Notes: generated by a model not told the origin, from the sequence alone. 39,991 nt of DNA from Lachnospiraceae bacterium (GCA_009779895.1 WRBB01000028.1:1-39991); one strand, 5' to 3'; shown: positions 25,391-33,638, counted from the stretch's first letter. Numbers and translations are program-made.

Positions 25391-26893
25391 TTAGTTCTTC
25401 ATTCCCGTCATCACAATCCCCTCAATCAAATACTTCTGACCAAAGATATAAATCAACAGACCCGGAATAATCGACAATACCGCCGCTACCATAGTCAAAT
25501 TCCAAATTGTCCCAAAGGAACCGGAAAAGACCCGTAAACCCAAAGCCATCGTCGCCATATTACCATCCGGCAAATAAACAGTTTGAGCCAAAATATCATT
25601 CCAAATGAACATGAAAATAAAGATACTTACTACCATAATCGCCGGTTTAATCGATGGCACAATCAACTGGAGTAAAATCCGCAAACGCCCGGCACCGTCA
25701 ATCATAGCTGCCTCATCCAATTCCCGAGGAATGGTCAAAATAAACTGACGCATCAGGAAGATATTAAAAGCACCACCGCCGCAAAGCCAAGGAATAATCA
25801 AGGGCCAAAAAGAATTGGTCACATTAAAAAAGTTAGTCCAAACAATAAAAATCGGAATCAAAGTAACCATAGGAGGGAGCAACATAGAGGCAATGCAAAG
25901 TCCAAAGATAAACGACTTGCCACGGAATCTAAAACGAGCAAAAGAATAACCACAAAGAACCGCTGTCGCTGTACCAAAAACCACTGCCGGAACGGCAATG
26001 ATTAAAGTATTACGCAAATAAAGGAAAAAATGAAAATCCTGCAAAGCCAAAATATAATTGGAGAATAACCAACGGCTCGGCAAAAAAGACATCGTCCCAA
26101 CTTCCGGTAACGTCATTAAGGAAGAACGAATAATCCACCACATTGGCATCAAAACAATCAAGGACAACAGAAGCAAAACACCAAAAATCGCAGTGGTTGA
26201 ATTGTGTCTGTCATTGCGATGCGCACCAAGCAAACACAATATCGGAATCAACACACAAAGTAACATCGGCCAAGCCCAGTCATATCCTAGGGTATTGGCG
26301 GTGAAAAAGAATAATATCAGAGTGAGCCCAACACCAATCACACCCAGCAAACCAATCAAACGAGCTTTTTTGATGTTGCTGCAAAGTTTTAGACTGGAAA
26401 TCCCAAAAACCAATTGAAATAAAGCAAATATAACAATAAAACCAAAGTATATATCAATGGTTCGCCCGGTCGGCAAAAGTGTGTTTCTATCTGTATCGGC
26501 ATGAACTTCCATCAGCTCCAAAGCATTTATCGCTCTTCGCAATGCATCGGCTACAGCATCATTTTCCGTCTGATAAGCCACTCCATCAGCCAAAGTAATG
26601 CGAGCCGTTGTCAAAGCTGTTTGCAAATCTTCCCAAGATTCCGCTGTCCACAATGATACATTGGTCACATCACCGGTAGCCGGATTCATTTCCTCCATCT
26701 CCTCTGGAATCAACATGGCATCCGAAATTGTTGCTTCTAAATAAATAGTACCCGTAATATCTACTCTAGCCAAACCTAACACGCCAAAAACCAAAGCCAA
26801 AGCTGCTAAAGCAATCAACAAAAAACCGGAAATTCTAATAATTCCTTTGCCCGGGGTGGGAATCATTTTACCCTGCACATTTGTTATTGTCAT
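25391..26893 (-). CDS. Sugar ABC transporter permease (MalG type) with N-terminal membrane/FIVAR-like fusion
   Basis: A 500-aa permease. The C-terminal 270 aa are a MalG/CUT1-type permease, with the EAA loop 'ELDEAAMIDGAGRLRILLQL' and the end 'FGQKYLIEGIVMTGMKN'. The first 230 aa are not part of normal MalG: TM1 (about 21-42), an outside region with a FIVAR-like helical hairpin (about 84-126; 'SWEDLQTALTTARITLADG'), then TM2-TM4 (about 146-223) ending in LLGAHRND. A related four-helix domain begins the neighbouring permease. It overlaps that gene by 4 nt. Works with the binding lipoprotein and a shared ATPase encoded elsewhere; no ATPase gene is in this locus. Confidence 0.88.
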   Translation of the reverse strand: MTITNVQGKMIPTPGKGIIRISGFLLIALAALALVFGVLGLARVDITGTIYLEATISDAMLIPEEMEEMNPATGDVTNVSLWTAESWEDLQTALTTARITLADGVAYQTENDAVADALRRAINALELMEVHADTDRNTLLPTGRTIDIYFGFIVIFALFQLVFGISSLKLCSNIKKARLIGLLGVIGVGLTLILFFFTANTLGYDWAWPMLLCVLIPILCLLGAHRNDRHNSTTAIFGVLLLLSLIVLMPMWWIIRSSLMTLPEVGTMSFLPSRWLFSNYILALQDFHFFLYLRNTLIIAVPAVVFGTATAVLCGYSFARFRFRGKSFIFGLCIASMLLPPMVTLIPIFIVWTNFFNVTNSFWPLIIPWLCGGGAFNIFLMRQFILTIPRELDEAAMIDGAGRLRILLQLIVPSIKPAIMVVSIFIFMFIWNDILAQTVYLPDGNMATMALGLRVFSGSFGTIWNLTMVAAVLSIIPGLLIYIFGQKYLIEGIVMTGMKN

Positions 26894-28236
26894 TTTGGCA
26901 CACCTCCTTCATAAAAGAGCCAGGATTTTGAAGTAATGAATAAAATCACTGTAAAGATACCAACAAGCACAAAGAAAACAAAAGAAAGCGCACTGGCCCG
27001 ACCCATAAAACTATTCATAAAGCCCTCTCTATACATGGTAAACGTCATAAATAAATAGGATTCCGGAACGATGCCACGCCCGGCTGAACCACCGGCTGCC
27101 ATCATTAAAGACGGTACAAAAACTTGCATATGCGTAACCAAACTCATGAGCATATTATAAAAAATAATCGGGGTCATACAAGGTACCGTAATCTTCCAGA
27201 AACGATGCCAAGAATTGGCACCATCAATCTCTGCCGCTTCCTGATAAACACGCGGAACATTGCCCAAACCGGCCATTTTTATAACAATAATATTGCCACT
27301 GGTCCAAACAGCAATAAAAGCCAAAGCCGGAATAATCGTAGCATCATTCATCAAAAAATGAGTCCGTCCGCCACCTAACATATTTACGATACTGTTGATT
27401 GGACCTTGCCAAGAATAAAGCAGTTGCCAAACCAAAAAAGTGGCCACCGTAGGAATAATAAAAGGTAAATAAAAAATGGTTCTAAAAACTGCACGTCCGG
27501 GCATTTTTCGGTTTAATAACAAAGCAATCGCCATCGAATAAACCATTCCAATCGCCACGGTTAAAAAAGCATACACAACAGTCACCCGAATCGAAGTCCA
27601 AAAAAAGAAATTTTCTGTAAACAAATGTATATAATTACCAAATCCCGTAAATGAGGGTGCACCGGGAATTCTCCATTCAAATAATGAAAGTAAAAACACG
27701 GCAATCAGAGGAATATAGGTGATAAATGTCAATCCTAAAAACGCCGGAATCAAAAATACCTTGGCGGCTCTTGCTTCTGCTCTGTCGCTCTTTCCGGGAC
27801 GGATATCATTGCGCTGCGAACCGATTAATAACATAATTGCCGGGATAAATGACAACAAAGGAAACCAAACAAAAGAAAAGCCGTCAATGAAAAATACGGC
27901 AAACACAGCTAATAAAATCACCAACCATAAATCAAATTTCCCCAAAAGACTTAGCAAGCCGGCCCTCTTTTGGTTATTACAAAACAACATATTTATGATT
28001 CCCAATAGCAAACGGTAAAGGCCAAAACCTAAGAGAATAATAAGAAAAAACCACATAGCACCTTCCGGCAAGACATGGGTATGAAAAGCTCTTACATGAA
28101 TAAATCCTTCCGGTCGTAGGCTACCCAAAAATCCGGAGCCGAGCAAACCCAATATGGCTATCAGAAGGCTCAAACCTGCGAAAACGCAGTATAAAACCCC
28201 CGTCACTTTCAATAAATTCCTACCCGGTGCATTCAT
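26890..28236 (-). CDS. Sugar ABC transporter permease (MalF type) with N-terminal membrane fusion
   Basis: A 448-aa permease. From about residue 158 it is a normal CUT1 MalF-type permease ('KVFLIPAFLGLTFITYIPLI', EAA loop 'VYQEAAEIDGANSWHRFWKI', end 'LFYEGGVPK'). The first 150 aa are extra: four helices (about 10-33, 60-83, 102-117, 121-139) with 'LLGIINMLFCNNQKRAGLL' and ending LLIGSQRND. The C-N-N-x-K-x-A-x-L and G-x-x-RND pattern matches the extension of the other permease. AGGAGG is 10 nt before the ATG. It is separated from the binding-protein gene by a strong RNA hairpin. Confidence 0.88.
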   Translation of the reverse strand: MNAPGRNLLKVTGVLYCVFAGLSLLIAILGLLGSGFLGSLRPEGFIHVRAFHTHVLPEGAMWFFLIILLGFGLYRLLLGIINMLFCNNQKRAGLLSLLGKFDLWLVILLAVFAVFFIDGFSFVWFPLLSFIPAIMLLIGSQRNDIRPGKSDRAEARAAKVFLIPAFLGLTFITYIPLIAVFLLSLFEWRIPGAPSFTGFGNYIHLFTENFFFWTSIRVTVVYAFLTVAIGMVYSMAIALLLNRKMPGRAVFRTIFYLPFIIPTVATFLVWQLLYSWQGPINSIVNMLGGGRTHFLMNDATIIPALAFIAVWTSGNIIVIKMAGLGNVPRVYQEAAEIDGANSWHRFWKITVPCMTPIIFYNMLMSLVTHMQVFVPSLMMAAGGSAGRGIVPESYLFMTFTMYREGFMNSFMGRASALSFVFFVLVGIFTVILFITSKSWLFYEGGVPK

Positions 28237-28270
28237 TACATACAGCCCTCCTATTTTAAGTGAATGTTAT

Positions 28271-28327
28271 AGGGGACGCCACAAAATCGAAATGTTTTTA
28301 CGAAACCATTCTTTTGCAGCGCCCCCC
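28271..28327 (-). promoter_or_regulatory. Intercistronic RNA hairpin between binding protein and permease genes
   Basis: Arms at 28271-28286 and 28312-28327 pair over about 15-16 bp on the minus-strand transcript, including three G-U pairs; one arm contains seven G's in a row. It lies just after the binding-protein stop codon. No U-tract follows, so full termination is unlikely. Hairpins here typically protect the upstream mRNA so that the binding protein is made in excess of the permeases. Confidence 0.6.
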
Positions 28328-28348
28328 CTCATTAATGTTAAACTTTAT

Positions 28349-29818
28349 TTATTGACCACGATTGGCTGCTTCTAAAGCACTAAGGCCACCGTCAAGGGCT
28401 TCTTGAGCCGTTTGGTCACCACTCCAAACCGGAGCTAACACTGTACCAAGGACATCTAAGAAAGCATCCATATTGTTTACCCAATACCAAGCGGCAGGAT
28501 GTACCACCGGTGATAGCGAATATTCAATTGCAGCTTCTAAATAATCTTCAAATGGTGCGTGATTTCTATGTGTACGTCCGGGATAATCAATATCCGACCA
28601 ACGACGCATCAAATCTTCATCATAATACCACGCTGTAAAGTTCGGCATCCAGATACCGGCTTCTACCAAGTTCCAAGCATTTTCCGGCTGCGCGTACCAA
28701 TTCAACCAAATGGCTGCTGCTTCCGGATGTTCTGTTGTGGCAAAGGTAACATTGGTACCGGCTGTTGCCAAGGTTGCTTGTTCCGCCATTTTAGGCAAAA
28801 CGCCAATGCTGAAATTAAGGCCCTCATTTTCTCTTGCTCCACCTAACCAAACACCGTTTGACCAACCACCATTGATGGCCATTGCGGTATCTTCTACTAA
28901 CCATGTATCAATCGTTCCCACATTTGTACCAAATTGGGGAGACACACCATGCACCAGATACAGATCAGCAATCATTTGCATTGCTTCAGCCGAAGGTGCT
29001 TCCGCAATAATCACATCATTGGGGCTACCGGGAGCAAACCAACCACCACCATTGGCAAGTGCCCAAGGTTCTAGCATCCATGTCGCATTATAAAAACGGA
29101 TACCCCATTGTACCACATTGTCCCGATCAAACCCGGCATCATGTGCATCTCTGCCGGCTGAATCAAGGGTTAGGGATTTTGCCGCATCTACAAATTCATC
29201 CCAAGTCCAAGCATCCTGCCAATTTGTCGGAGGCAAATCAACGCCGGCCTCTTCAAATTTATCAATATCATAGAATAATTGTACCAGATTGTTACACACA
29301 GAGAAAGCAACCGTTTCACCTTCCCAAACAAAATGCAAATGCTCCAAAGGCGTATCGCCGACCAATTCCGCAAGTCCATTGATATCTACCGGCAACAACA
29401 TACCTTGCTCGGCCCAAGGAATCACTTGAGACTCCGCCATAATACCGGTATCCGGCAATGTTCCGGCGGCTGCCATGGTATTCATCCAAGTTTCATATTC
29501 ACCTCGATCAATTTGAATCGCTTCCACTGTAATCCAAGGAAACTCTGACATAAAATTGGGAATTACTTCTTCTTCCAAAACCCGAAGCTCTTCCGCATCA
29601 CCCCACATAGAATAGGTAATGGTTACAGGTTCTTGATCTCCGGTATCATCTGCCGGAGGGTCATCTGCCGGGGGATCATCTGCCGGAGGGTCATCCGGCG
29701 TTTCTTCCACAGCAGGTGTATCTGTCGTAGTATCATTTGCCGTATCGCCGGCACAAGCCATTAATAACGATGCAACCAAAACAGTTGATAGTAACAGGGC
29801 AAAAATCTTTTTCTTCAT
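28349..29818 (-). CDS. Extracellular sugar-binding lipoprotein (ABC transporter)
   Basis: A 489-aa family 1 solute-binding lipoprotein. The signal peptide ends in lipobox LMAC with Cys22. A low-complexity linker rich in Asp/Pro follows (three DPPAD-type units at about 42-58), then the binding domain ('TITYSMWGDAEELRVLEEEV', 'GTLPDTGIMAESQVIPWAEQ', 'FVDAAKSLTLDSAG', 'AAIWLNWYAQPENAWNLVEA'). It binds an unidentified sugar; the gene order points to an arabinofuranoside oligosaccharide. The frame is open to 29863, but ATG 29818 with GAGGAGG 9 nt upstream starts directly at the signal peptide. Confidence 0.93.
   Translation of the reverse strand: MKKKIFALLLSTVLVASLLMACAGDTANDTTTDTPAVEETPDDPPADDPPADDPPADDTGDQEPVTITYSMWGDAEELRVLEEEVIPNFMSEFPWITVEAIQIDRGEYETWMNTMAAAGTLPDTGIMAESQVIPWAEQGMLLPVDINGLAELVGDTPLEHLHFVWEGETVAFSVCNNLVQLFYDIDKFEEAGVDLPPTNWQDAWTWDEFVDAAKSLTLDSAGRDAHDAGFDRDNVVQWGIRFYNATWMLEPWALANGGGWFAPGSPNDVIIAEAPSAEAMQMIADLYLVHGVSPQFGTNVGTIDTWLVEDTAMAINGGWSNGVWLGGARENEGLNFSIGVLPKMAEQATLATAGTNVTFATTEHPEAAAIWLNWYAQPENAWNLVEAGIWMPNFTAWYYDEDLMRRWSDIDYPGRTHRNHAPFEDYLEAAIEYSLSPVVHPAAWYWVNNMDAFLDVLGTVLAPVWSGDQTAQEALDGGLSALEAANRGQ
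29645..29694 (-). repeat. Tandem 15-nt repeat coding for the DPPAD linker
   Basis: Three near-identical 15-nt units (ATCTGCCGGAGGGTC type on the plus strand) encode the repeated Asp-Pro-Pro-Ala-Asp linker of the binding lipoprotein. Such tandem units can vary in copy number, and would change only the linker between the lipid anchor and the binding domain. Confidence 0.75.
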
Positions 29819-29861
29819 AACTTTTTTCCTCCTCATATTTTGAGATATGGTTAATATTGTC

Positions 29862-29878
29862 ACTGTGCTTTACACAGT
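29862..29878 (-). repeat. Small inverted repeat between GH127 and binding-protein genes
   Basis: Arms ACTGTG and CACAGT with a 5-nt centre (CTTTA), in the 66-nt gap. There is no U-tract. It may be a weak intercistronic hairpin; no function can be assigned. Confidence 0.4.
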
Positions 29879-29884
29879 AGAACA

Positions 29885-31813
29885 CTAGGGGTGCCGGGGT
29901 AAAGAGGGAATGAATACCCGCATTTCATTTTCACCACGATTCGCCCATAAAAAATAGGGAATCAAAGTCAATTGACTTGGTACAAGATTGGACTTTTGTT
30001 TTGTATATAAGGCTTCTTCCACCTGACGGTATTGATAGGCCGGTACCCGCAGAGCCACTGCCTCCGGTGAAAGCCCTTTTGGAGAAGCAACCGCTGTGAT
30101 TGGATCCTCATCCACCAATCGGAATGTGCCCAACAATGGACCATTATCTACTTGTTCTATGCAATACACCAACGGACCTCGCATAATCGCAACATGACCA
30201 ATATTTTGCTGCACTTCATTGGCGCAGTAAATACGTTTTGGCTGCATATCAAAGCAAATTGTAAGCACATCATCATTCCAATCCCGTTCTAACACCAAAT
30301 ATCCCTTTTCTATTTTCGGGCTAATCGTTTCACCATTAAGCGTCAAAGATTTCAAAGGCGCATATTTGGGATTGCGTAAATAAAGTTTAAAAGAGCCACC
30401 ACTTACCTTACATTTAACCACATTGCCATAAGGATAATCTGTTTCCACTTCTAACTTACGTGCCCCATCTTGGGCGGAACCGGCGCAATATAAATTGACA
30501 TATAAAGCATCTGTGGTACTTCCATAAGCATATAAACCTAAGCCCATAACCGTCCGTGCTAAATTGGAAGGGCAGCAAGCACAGTCAAACCACTTTTGCC
30601 GTACTATCTTCACATGACTGAAATTTGGATTTACCTTAATCCTTTCCGGCTCTACCTGCAAGGGATTCACATAATAAAATTCCGTGCCGGAAAGAGAAAT
30701 CCCGGCTAATACCGTATTATAAAGTGCCAATTCCATCGTATCTGCATAATCAGCTTCCATATACATGGCATTCATTCTGCGGCAAAACATCATCAAACCA
30801 ACCGACGCACAAGTTTCACCATATACTAAGTCATTGGGCAGATCATAAGCACCGCTAAAACGCTCGCCCCAAGCCACTGATCCAATCGCTCCGGTCACAT
30901 ACATTTGCTTGCTTGTAATGTCCGTATACAAAGCATCCAATGCCTCTCGGAGATCTTTGTCATCCAATTCATCGGCTAAATCCGCCATGGCACAATACAT
31001 ATAAACCGCCCGAACCGCATGTCCCACTGCTTCCCTTTGTTTCTCCGGAGCTATATGTGATTGAGAATATGTACGAGCCAAGGGCGTAATTTCCGGAAAA
31101 ATTTCTTTATATTCCGGCTTCTTGGCTTCTAAATCAAAATAATTTGGAACTTGTCCTCGTTGCTTTATAAAGTATGCCGCTAATCGCAAATAACGCCGCT
31201 CTGCGGTAATTTCATATAGTTTAAACAAAGCCAATTCGATTTCCTGATGACCCGGATAACCTTTTAATTTACCTGCTTCCAAACCAAACACTGTATCTAT
31301 GTAATCCGCAAAACGAATCGCAATCTCTAAAATCTCACTTTTATTGGTGGCATTGTAATAAGCGACTGCCGCCTCAATCAAATGACCGGCACAATAAAGC
31401 TCATGGCCATGTTGCAAGTTTGTCCAACGGCCGGAACGTTCTTTTACAGTATAATAAGTGTTGACATAACCATCTGCCTGTTGAGCCGCTTTGATTAAAG
31501 CAATTACATCATCTGCCAATCTTTCTAAATCAGCATCAGGATAAACCGCCAGGGTATAGGCCACCGACTCCAACCATTTATATAGGTCACTATCTTGAAA
31601 TACCATGCCGTAAAACGCACCGTCTCTTTTTCCGGCAGCAATTTCAAAATTCTTGATACAATGGCTCAATTTTGCGTCTTCTACCCGGTCATTCAATACA
31701 TCCCATTGATAAGGAATCACTTTCTTGCGAATTTGCTCCACATAATGACTCCAAAACGGACCGCCAATCACAACATCCTTCAAATTAAGTGGTCTAATTT
31801 TATTTTTGTTCAT
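29885..31813 (-). CDS. Beta-L-arabinofuranosidase, glycoside hydrolase family 127
   Basis: A 642-aa cytoplasmic enzyme (no signal peptide) expected to remove beta-linked L-arabinofuranose. The family's zinc site can be placed against the known HypBA1 enzyme: E333 and C335 (VYGETCASVG) and C413/C414 (CACCPSN). The proposed acid/base is E317 (WGERFSG). The (alpha/alpha)6 barrel occupies about 1-430, followed by beta-sandwich domains ('GSFKLYLRNPKYAPLKSLTL', 'VAIMRGPLVYCIEQVDNGPL'). The length is close to the family's usual 640-660. It is preceded by a LacI operator-like site and followed by transporter genes, so imported oligosaccharides are probably cleaved inside the cell. Confidence 0.92.
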   Translation of the reverse strand: MNKNKIRPLNLKDVVIGGPFWSHYVEQIRKKVIPYQWDVLNDRVEDAKLSHCIKNFEIAAGKRDGAFYGMVFQDSDLYKWLESVAYTLAVYPDADLERLADDVIALIKAAQQADGYVNTYYTVKERSGRWTNLQHGHELYCAGHLIEAAVAYYNATNKSEILEIAIRFADYIDTVFGLEAGKLKGYPGHQEIELALFKLYEITAERRYLRLAAYFIKQRGQVPNYFDLEAKKPEYKEIFPEITPLARTYSQSHIAPEKQREAVGHAVRAVYMYCAMADLADELDDKDLREALDALYTDITSKQMYVTGAIGSVAWGERFSGAYDLPNDLVYGETCASVGLMMFCRRMNAMYMEADYADTMELALYNTVLAGISLSGTEFYYVNPLQVEPERIKVNPNFSHVKIVRQKWFDCACCPSNLARTVMGLGLYAYGSTTDALYVNLYCAGSAQDGARKLEVETDYPYGNVVKCKVSGGSFKLYLRNPKYAPLKSLTLNGETISPKIEKGYLVLERDWNDDVLTICFDMQPKRIYCANEVQQNIGHVAIMRGPLVYCIEQVDNGPLLGTFRLVDEDPITAVASPKGLSPEAVALRVPAYQYRQVEEALYTKQKSNLVPSQLTLIPYFLWANRGENEMRVFIPSLPRHP

Positions 31814-31830
31814 GTTTTAAACCAACCTTT

Positions 31831-31842
31831 CTAATCGTTTAG
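31831..31842 (-). promoter_or_regulatory. LacI operator-like site upstream of the GH127 gene
   Basis: CTAATCGTTTAG on the plus strand, an imperfect palindrome with the central CG usual for LacI-family sites, 18 nt before the GH127 start codon. A near-copy (CTAAACGATTAA, 11 of 12 matching in the reverse orientation) lies at the lacI transcription start. Confidence 0.65.
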
Positions 31843-31860
31843 CTATAGTTCAAAATCAAT

Positions 31861-31887
31861 AGGCAGTTTTATAACTGCCTTTGTCAA
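31861..31887 (-). promoter_or_regulatory. TTGACA box and 20-bp palindrome between lacI and GH127
   Basis: Minus-strand TTGACA (31882-31887) is followed at once by the palindrome AGGCAGTT-ATAA-AACTGCCT (31861-31880). As RNA this is a short hairpin 26 nt past the lacI stop codon and may end the lacI transcript, though only ATTGATTTTG follows. No good -10 stands 17 nt from the TTGACA, so a separate promoter for the GH127 gene is uncertain. Confidence 0.45.
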
Positions 31888-31906
31888 CTATGGTTTTACT
31901 AAGCTT

Positions 31907-32962
31907 CTAAGTATTTGAAAGTCGAGCAACAGTATCACGCTCAATCAGATTACAAGGAATAATAATTCGCCGCTTCTCAGCATATTCACCAACTTCGCTA
32001 AGTTTTTGAGCCGCTACCTGCGCAGCGGTAAAACCAATGGCTTTTAAATCAATTTCGGCAGTCGTCAACTTGGGATACACAAACTCTGATATTTCACGAT
32101 TATCAAAACCAATGACCGAGACATCTTCCGGCACGCGCAAACCTGCCTCTCTAACAGCATCTATGGCTCCGACCGCCATCAAATCATTCATAGCTATCAC
32201 TGCTGTGGGCAAAGGAGCCTGCGCTAAAAGCTCTTGCATACAAGCATACCCGGTACGACGCTCCCAATCACCATTTTTTACCAAAGCATTGTCTAAAATC
32301 ATCCCGGCATCTTTAAAGGCTTTTTGAATTCCTTTCAACCGTAGCTGAGCCGGAGGCGTATGCGCAATTCCGGTAATCACTGCAATATGTTTGTGCCCTG
32401 CATCAATCAAGTGTTTCGTCAATTGTGTCGAAATCTCTTCATTTTCATAAGTAACCGAACAAACATAATCATCCCGTGAAATAGAGTAGGCCACTACAAT
32501 CGGCTTGTTCATACTTGTAATAACCCCGGAAATATCCCGGTCAAACATCCCCACATAAATAATGGCATCCACCTTGGCACCAAAATTCAAAAATGTGATT
32601 GCTTTATTAATTTTGTCTTGCTGATAAACAATATGATCATACTGATTGTACAGACTATCCATCATCCGTAAATCACTGAGCAGAATATTATATTCCGTCT
32701 GCTCCATATATTCTGAAATGCCATTTATAATACTTGAGGTCGGGAAAGCCATAATATCTTCTACCAAAACCCCAATAATACTCGTTTTTCTTGTGCGCAA
32801 ACTTTTTGCAACCTGATTTGGCTGATATCCCGTCTTCGCAATGACATCAAGAACCCGCTGGCGCTTTTCCGGAAGTACATTTTTTGTACCATTTATCACA
32901 TACGAAACGGTTGCGGTTGAAACACCGGCCTTTTTTGCAATATCCTTGATTGTCATGAACAA
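31907..32962 (-). CDS. LacI-family transcriptional regulator
   Basis: A 351-aa repressor. The N-terminal helix-turn-helix (about 3-48: 'TIKDIAKKAGVSTATVSYVI', hinge region 'NQVAKSLRTRKTSIIGV') is followed by a periplasmic-binding-protein-like sugar domain ('AVIAMNDLMAVGAIDAVREA', 'VPEDVSVIGFDNREISEF', 'LTTAEIDLKAIGFTAAQ'). It probably senses an arabinose-derived sugar and controls the GH127/transporter genes and itself. Two starts are possible: TTG at 32962, 6 nt after AGGAG, or ATG at 32956, 12 nt after it. The spacing favours TTG; convention favours ATG. Confidence 0.93.
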   Translation of the reverse strand: MFMTIKDIAKKAGVSTATVSYVINGTKNVLPEKRQRVLDVIAKTGYQPNQVAKSLRTRKTSIIGVLVEDIMAFPTSSIINGISEYMEQTEYNILLSDLRMMDSLYNQYDHIVYQQDKINKAITFLNFGAKVDAIIYVGMFDRDISGVITSMNKPIVVAYSISRDDYVCSVTYENEEISTQLTKHLIDAGHKHIAVITGIAHTPPAQLRLKGIQKAFKDAGMILDNALVKNGDWERRTGYACMQELLAQAPLPTAVIAMNDLMAVGAIDAVREAGLRVPEDVSVIGFDNREISEFVYPKLTTAEIDLKAIGFTAAQVAAQKLSEVGEYAEKRRIIIPCNLIERDTVARLSNT

Positions 32963-32981
32963 TTACCACTCCTATCAAAAT

Positions 32982-32993
32982 CTAAACGATTAA
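32982..32993 (-). promoter_or_regulatory. LacI operator-like site at the lacI transcription start
   Basis: CTAAACGATTAA on the plus strand, matching the site upstream of the GH127 gene. It covers about +3 to +14 of the lacI transcript, a position suited to autorepression. Confidence 0.65.
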
Positions 32994-33002
32994 CTTTAAT
33001 TG

Positions 33003-33031
33003 ATTATAAACAAGAAAAAGCTCGTTGTCAA
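33003..33031 (-). promoter_or_regulatory. lacI promoter (consensus)
   Basis: Minus-strand TTGACA (33026-33031), a 17-nt spacer and TATAAT (33003-33008): a perfect sigma-A type consensus. The expected start is near 32996, next to the operator-like palindrome. Confidence 0.88.
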
Positions 33032-33060
33032 TACTTTTCTGGTAATTGTAAGCGTAAATA

Positions 33061-33069
33061 TGTTATACT
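33061..33069 (+). promoter_or_regulatory. Extended -10 promoter of the plus-strand gene
   Basis: TGTTATACT (TGn plus TATACT) 38 nt before the start codon at 33107, divergent from the lacI promoter. The -35 region is poor. GGAGGA lies 7-8 nt before the ATG. Confidence 0.55.
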
Positions 33070-33106
33070 TTAAAACAAAATACACTTCACGAAATGGAGG
33101 AAAACT

Positions 33107-33574
33107 ATGCCTTATAAAGTTAATTTTCAGGAAGTAGAAACCACAGGTCTTGAATCATCCCCGGTGGCAGAAGCTCTGGCCGGTTTGCGTGCCAACGAAG
33201 CTCGTTACCTATGGAACAAGTACAAAGCCGAATACATTACTTATGCACCTGAAGAAAAACCGGAAGTTTTAACATTTGTTGAAAAATGCTTAGCAGAACG
33301 AGATCTACATTTCGCTGCAAAACCTTTGGCAGTGGCACTTTATGACAGTGAAAACCTCTACTGGCCGGAAGTATACTATAAGGACGGCTTGTGTGTGAAT
33401 GTCTTGTATGAAAAAACAGGCGAAAAACCCAAACGAGCTGTAGGGCTAAAACTATCCGTAGGAATGGAAATTCCAAAGGAACTAGAAGGACGATTTAAGT
33501 TTGCGCGCCAGAAATCAAAATTGGCCGGGGAAGTACGAGGTAGTTTCTTTGTGCTAAAAGGCACCTATTTGTAA
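33107..33574 (+). CDS. Unknown 155-aa protein, only plus-strand gene
   Basis: A soluble protein with no signal peptide or membrane helix. The N-terminal half is helical ('EALAGLRANEARYLWNKYKA', 'EVLTFVEKCLAERDLHF'). The C-terminal half is beta-rich and basic ('ENLYWPEVYYKDGLCVNVLY', 'GLKLSVGMEIPKELEGRFKF'). I recognise no family. It has a good ribosome-binding site and an extended -10 promoter, and ends at a bidirectional terminator, so it looks like a genuine single-gene unit. It is divergent from lacI and convergent with the VgrG cassette; a link to either is not evident. Confidence 0.7.
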   Translation: MPYKVNFQEVETTGLESSPVAEALAGLRANEARYLWNKYKAEYITYAPEEKPEVLTFVEKCLAERDLHFAAKPLAVALYDSENLYWPEVYYKDGLCVNVLYEKTGEKPKRAVGLKLSVGMEIPKELEGRFKFARQKSKLAGEVRGSFFVLKGTYL

Positions 33575-33585
33575 AATATAAACAT

Positions 33586-33638
33586 ACCCCTAGAAGTGTG
33601 TCTACTCTCATACGGTGAGAAGAACTACTACTAGGGGT
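33586..33638. terminator. Bidirectional terminator between convergent genes
   Basis: Arms ACCCCTAG (33586-33593) and CTAGGGGT (33631-33638) pair perfectly, extended by an AGT/ACT pairing beyond an A-A mismatch. An inner hairpin TCTCA-TACGG-TGAGA sits in the loop. On the minus strand TATGTTTATATTTT follows; on the plus strand GTCTTTGATTTCC follows. It is placed to end both the plus-strand gene and the VgrG cassette. Confidence 0.65.

Noticed and set aside
33047-33060. Catabolite-repression (cre) site TGTAAGCGTAAATA between lacI and the plus-strand gene
   Set aside because: Two mismatches at key positions of the consensus and no palindromic second half; too weak to annotate.
33586-33638. Possible guanidine-II (mini-ykkC) riboswitch, because of an ACGG loop in a small hairpin
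   Set aside because: Only one ACGR hairpin is present, and it lies after both convergent genes rather than before a gene; a terminator explains it better.
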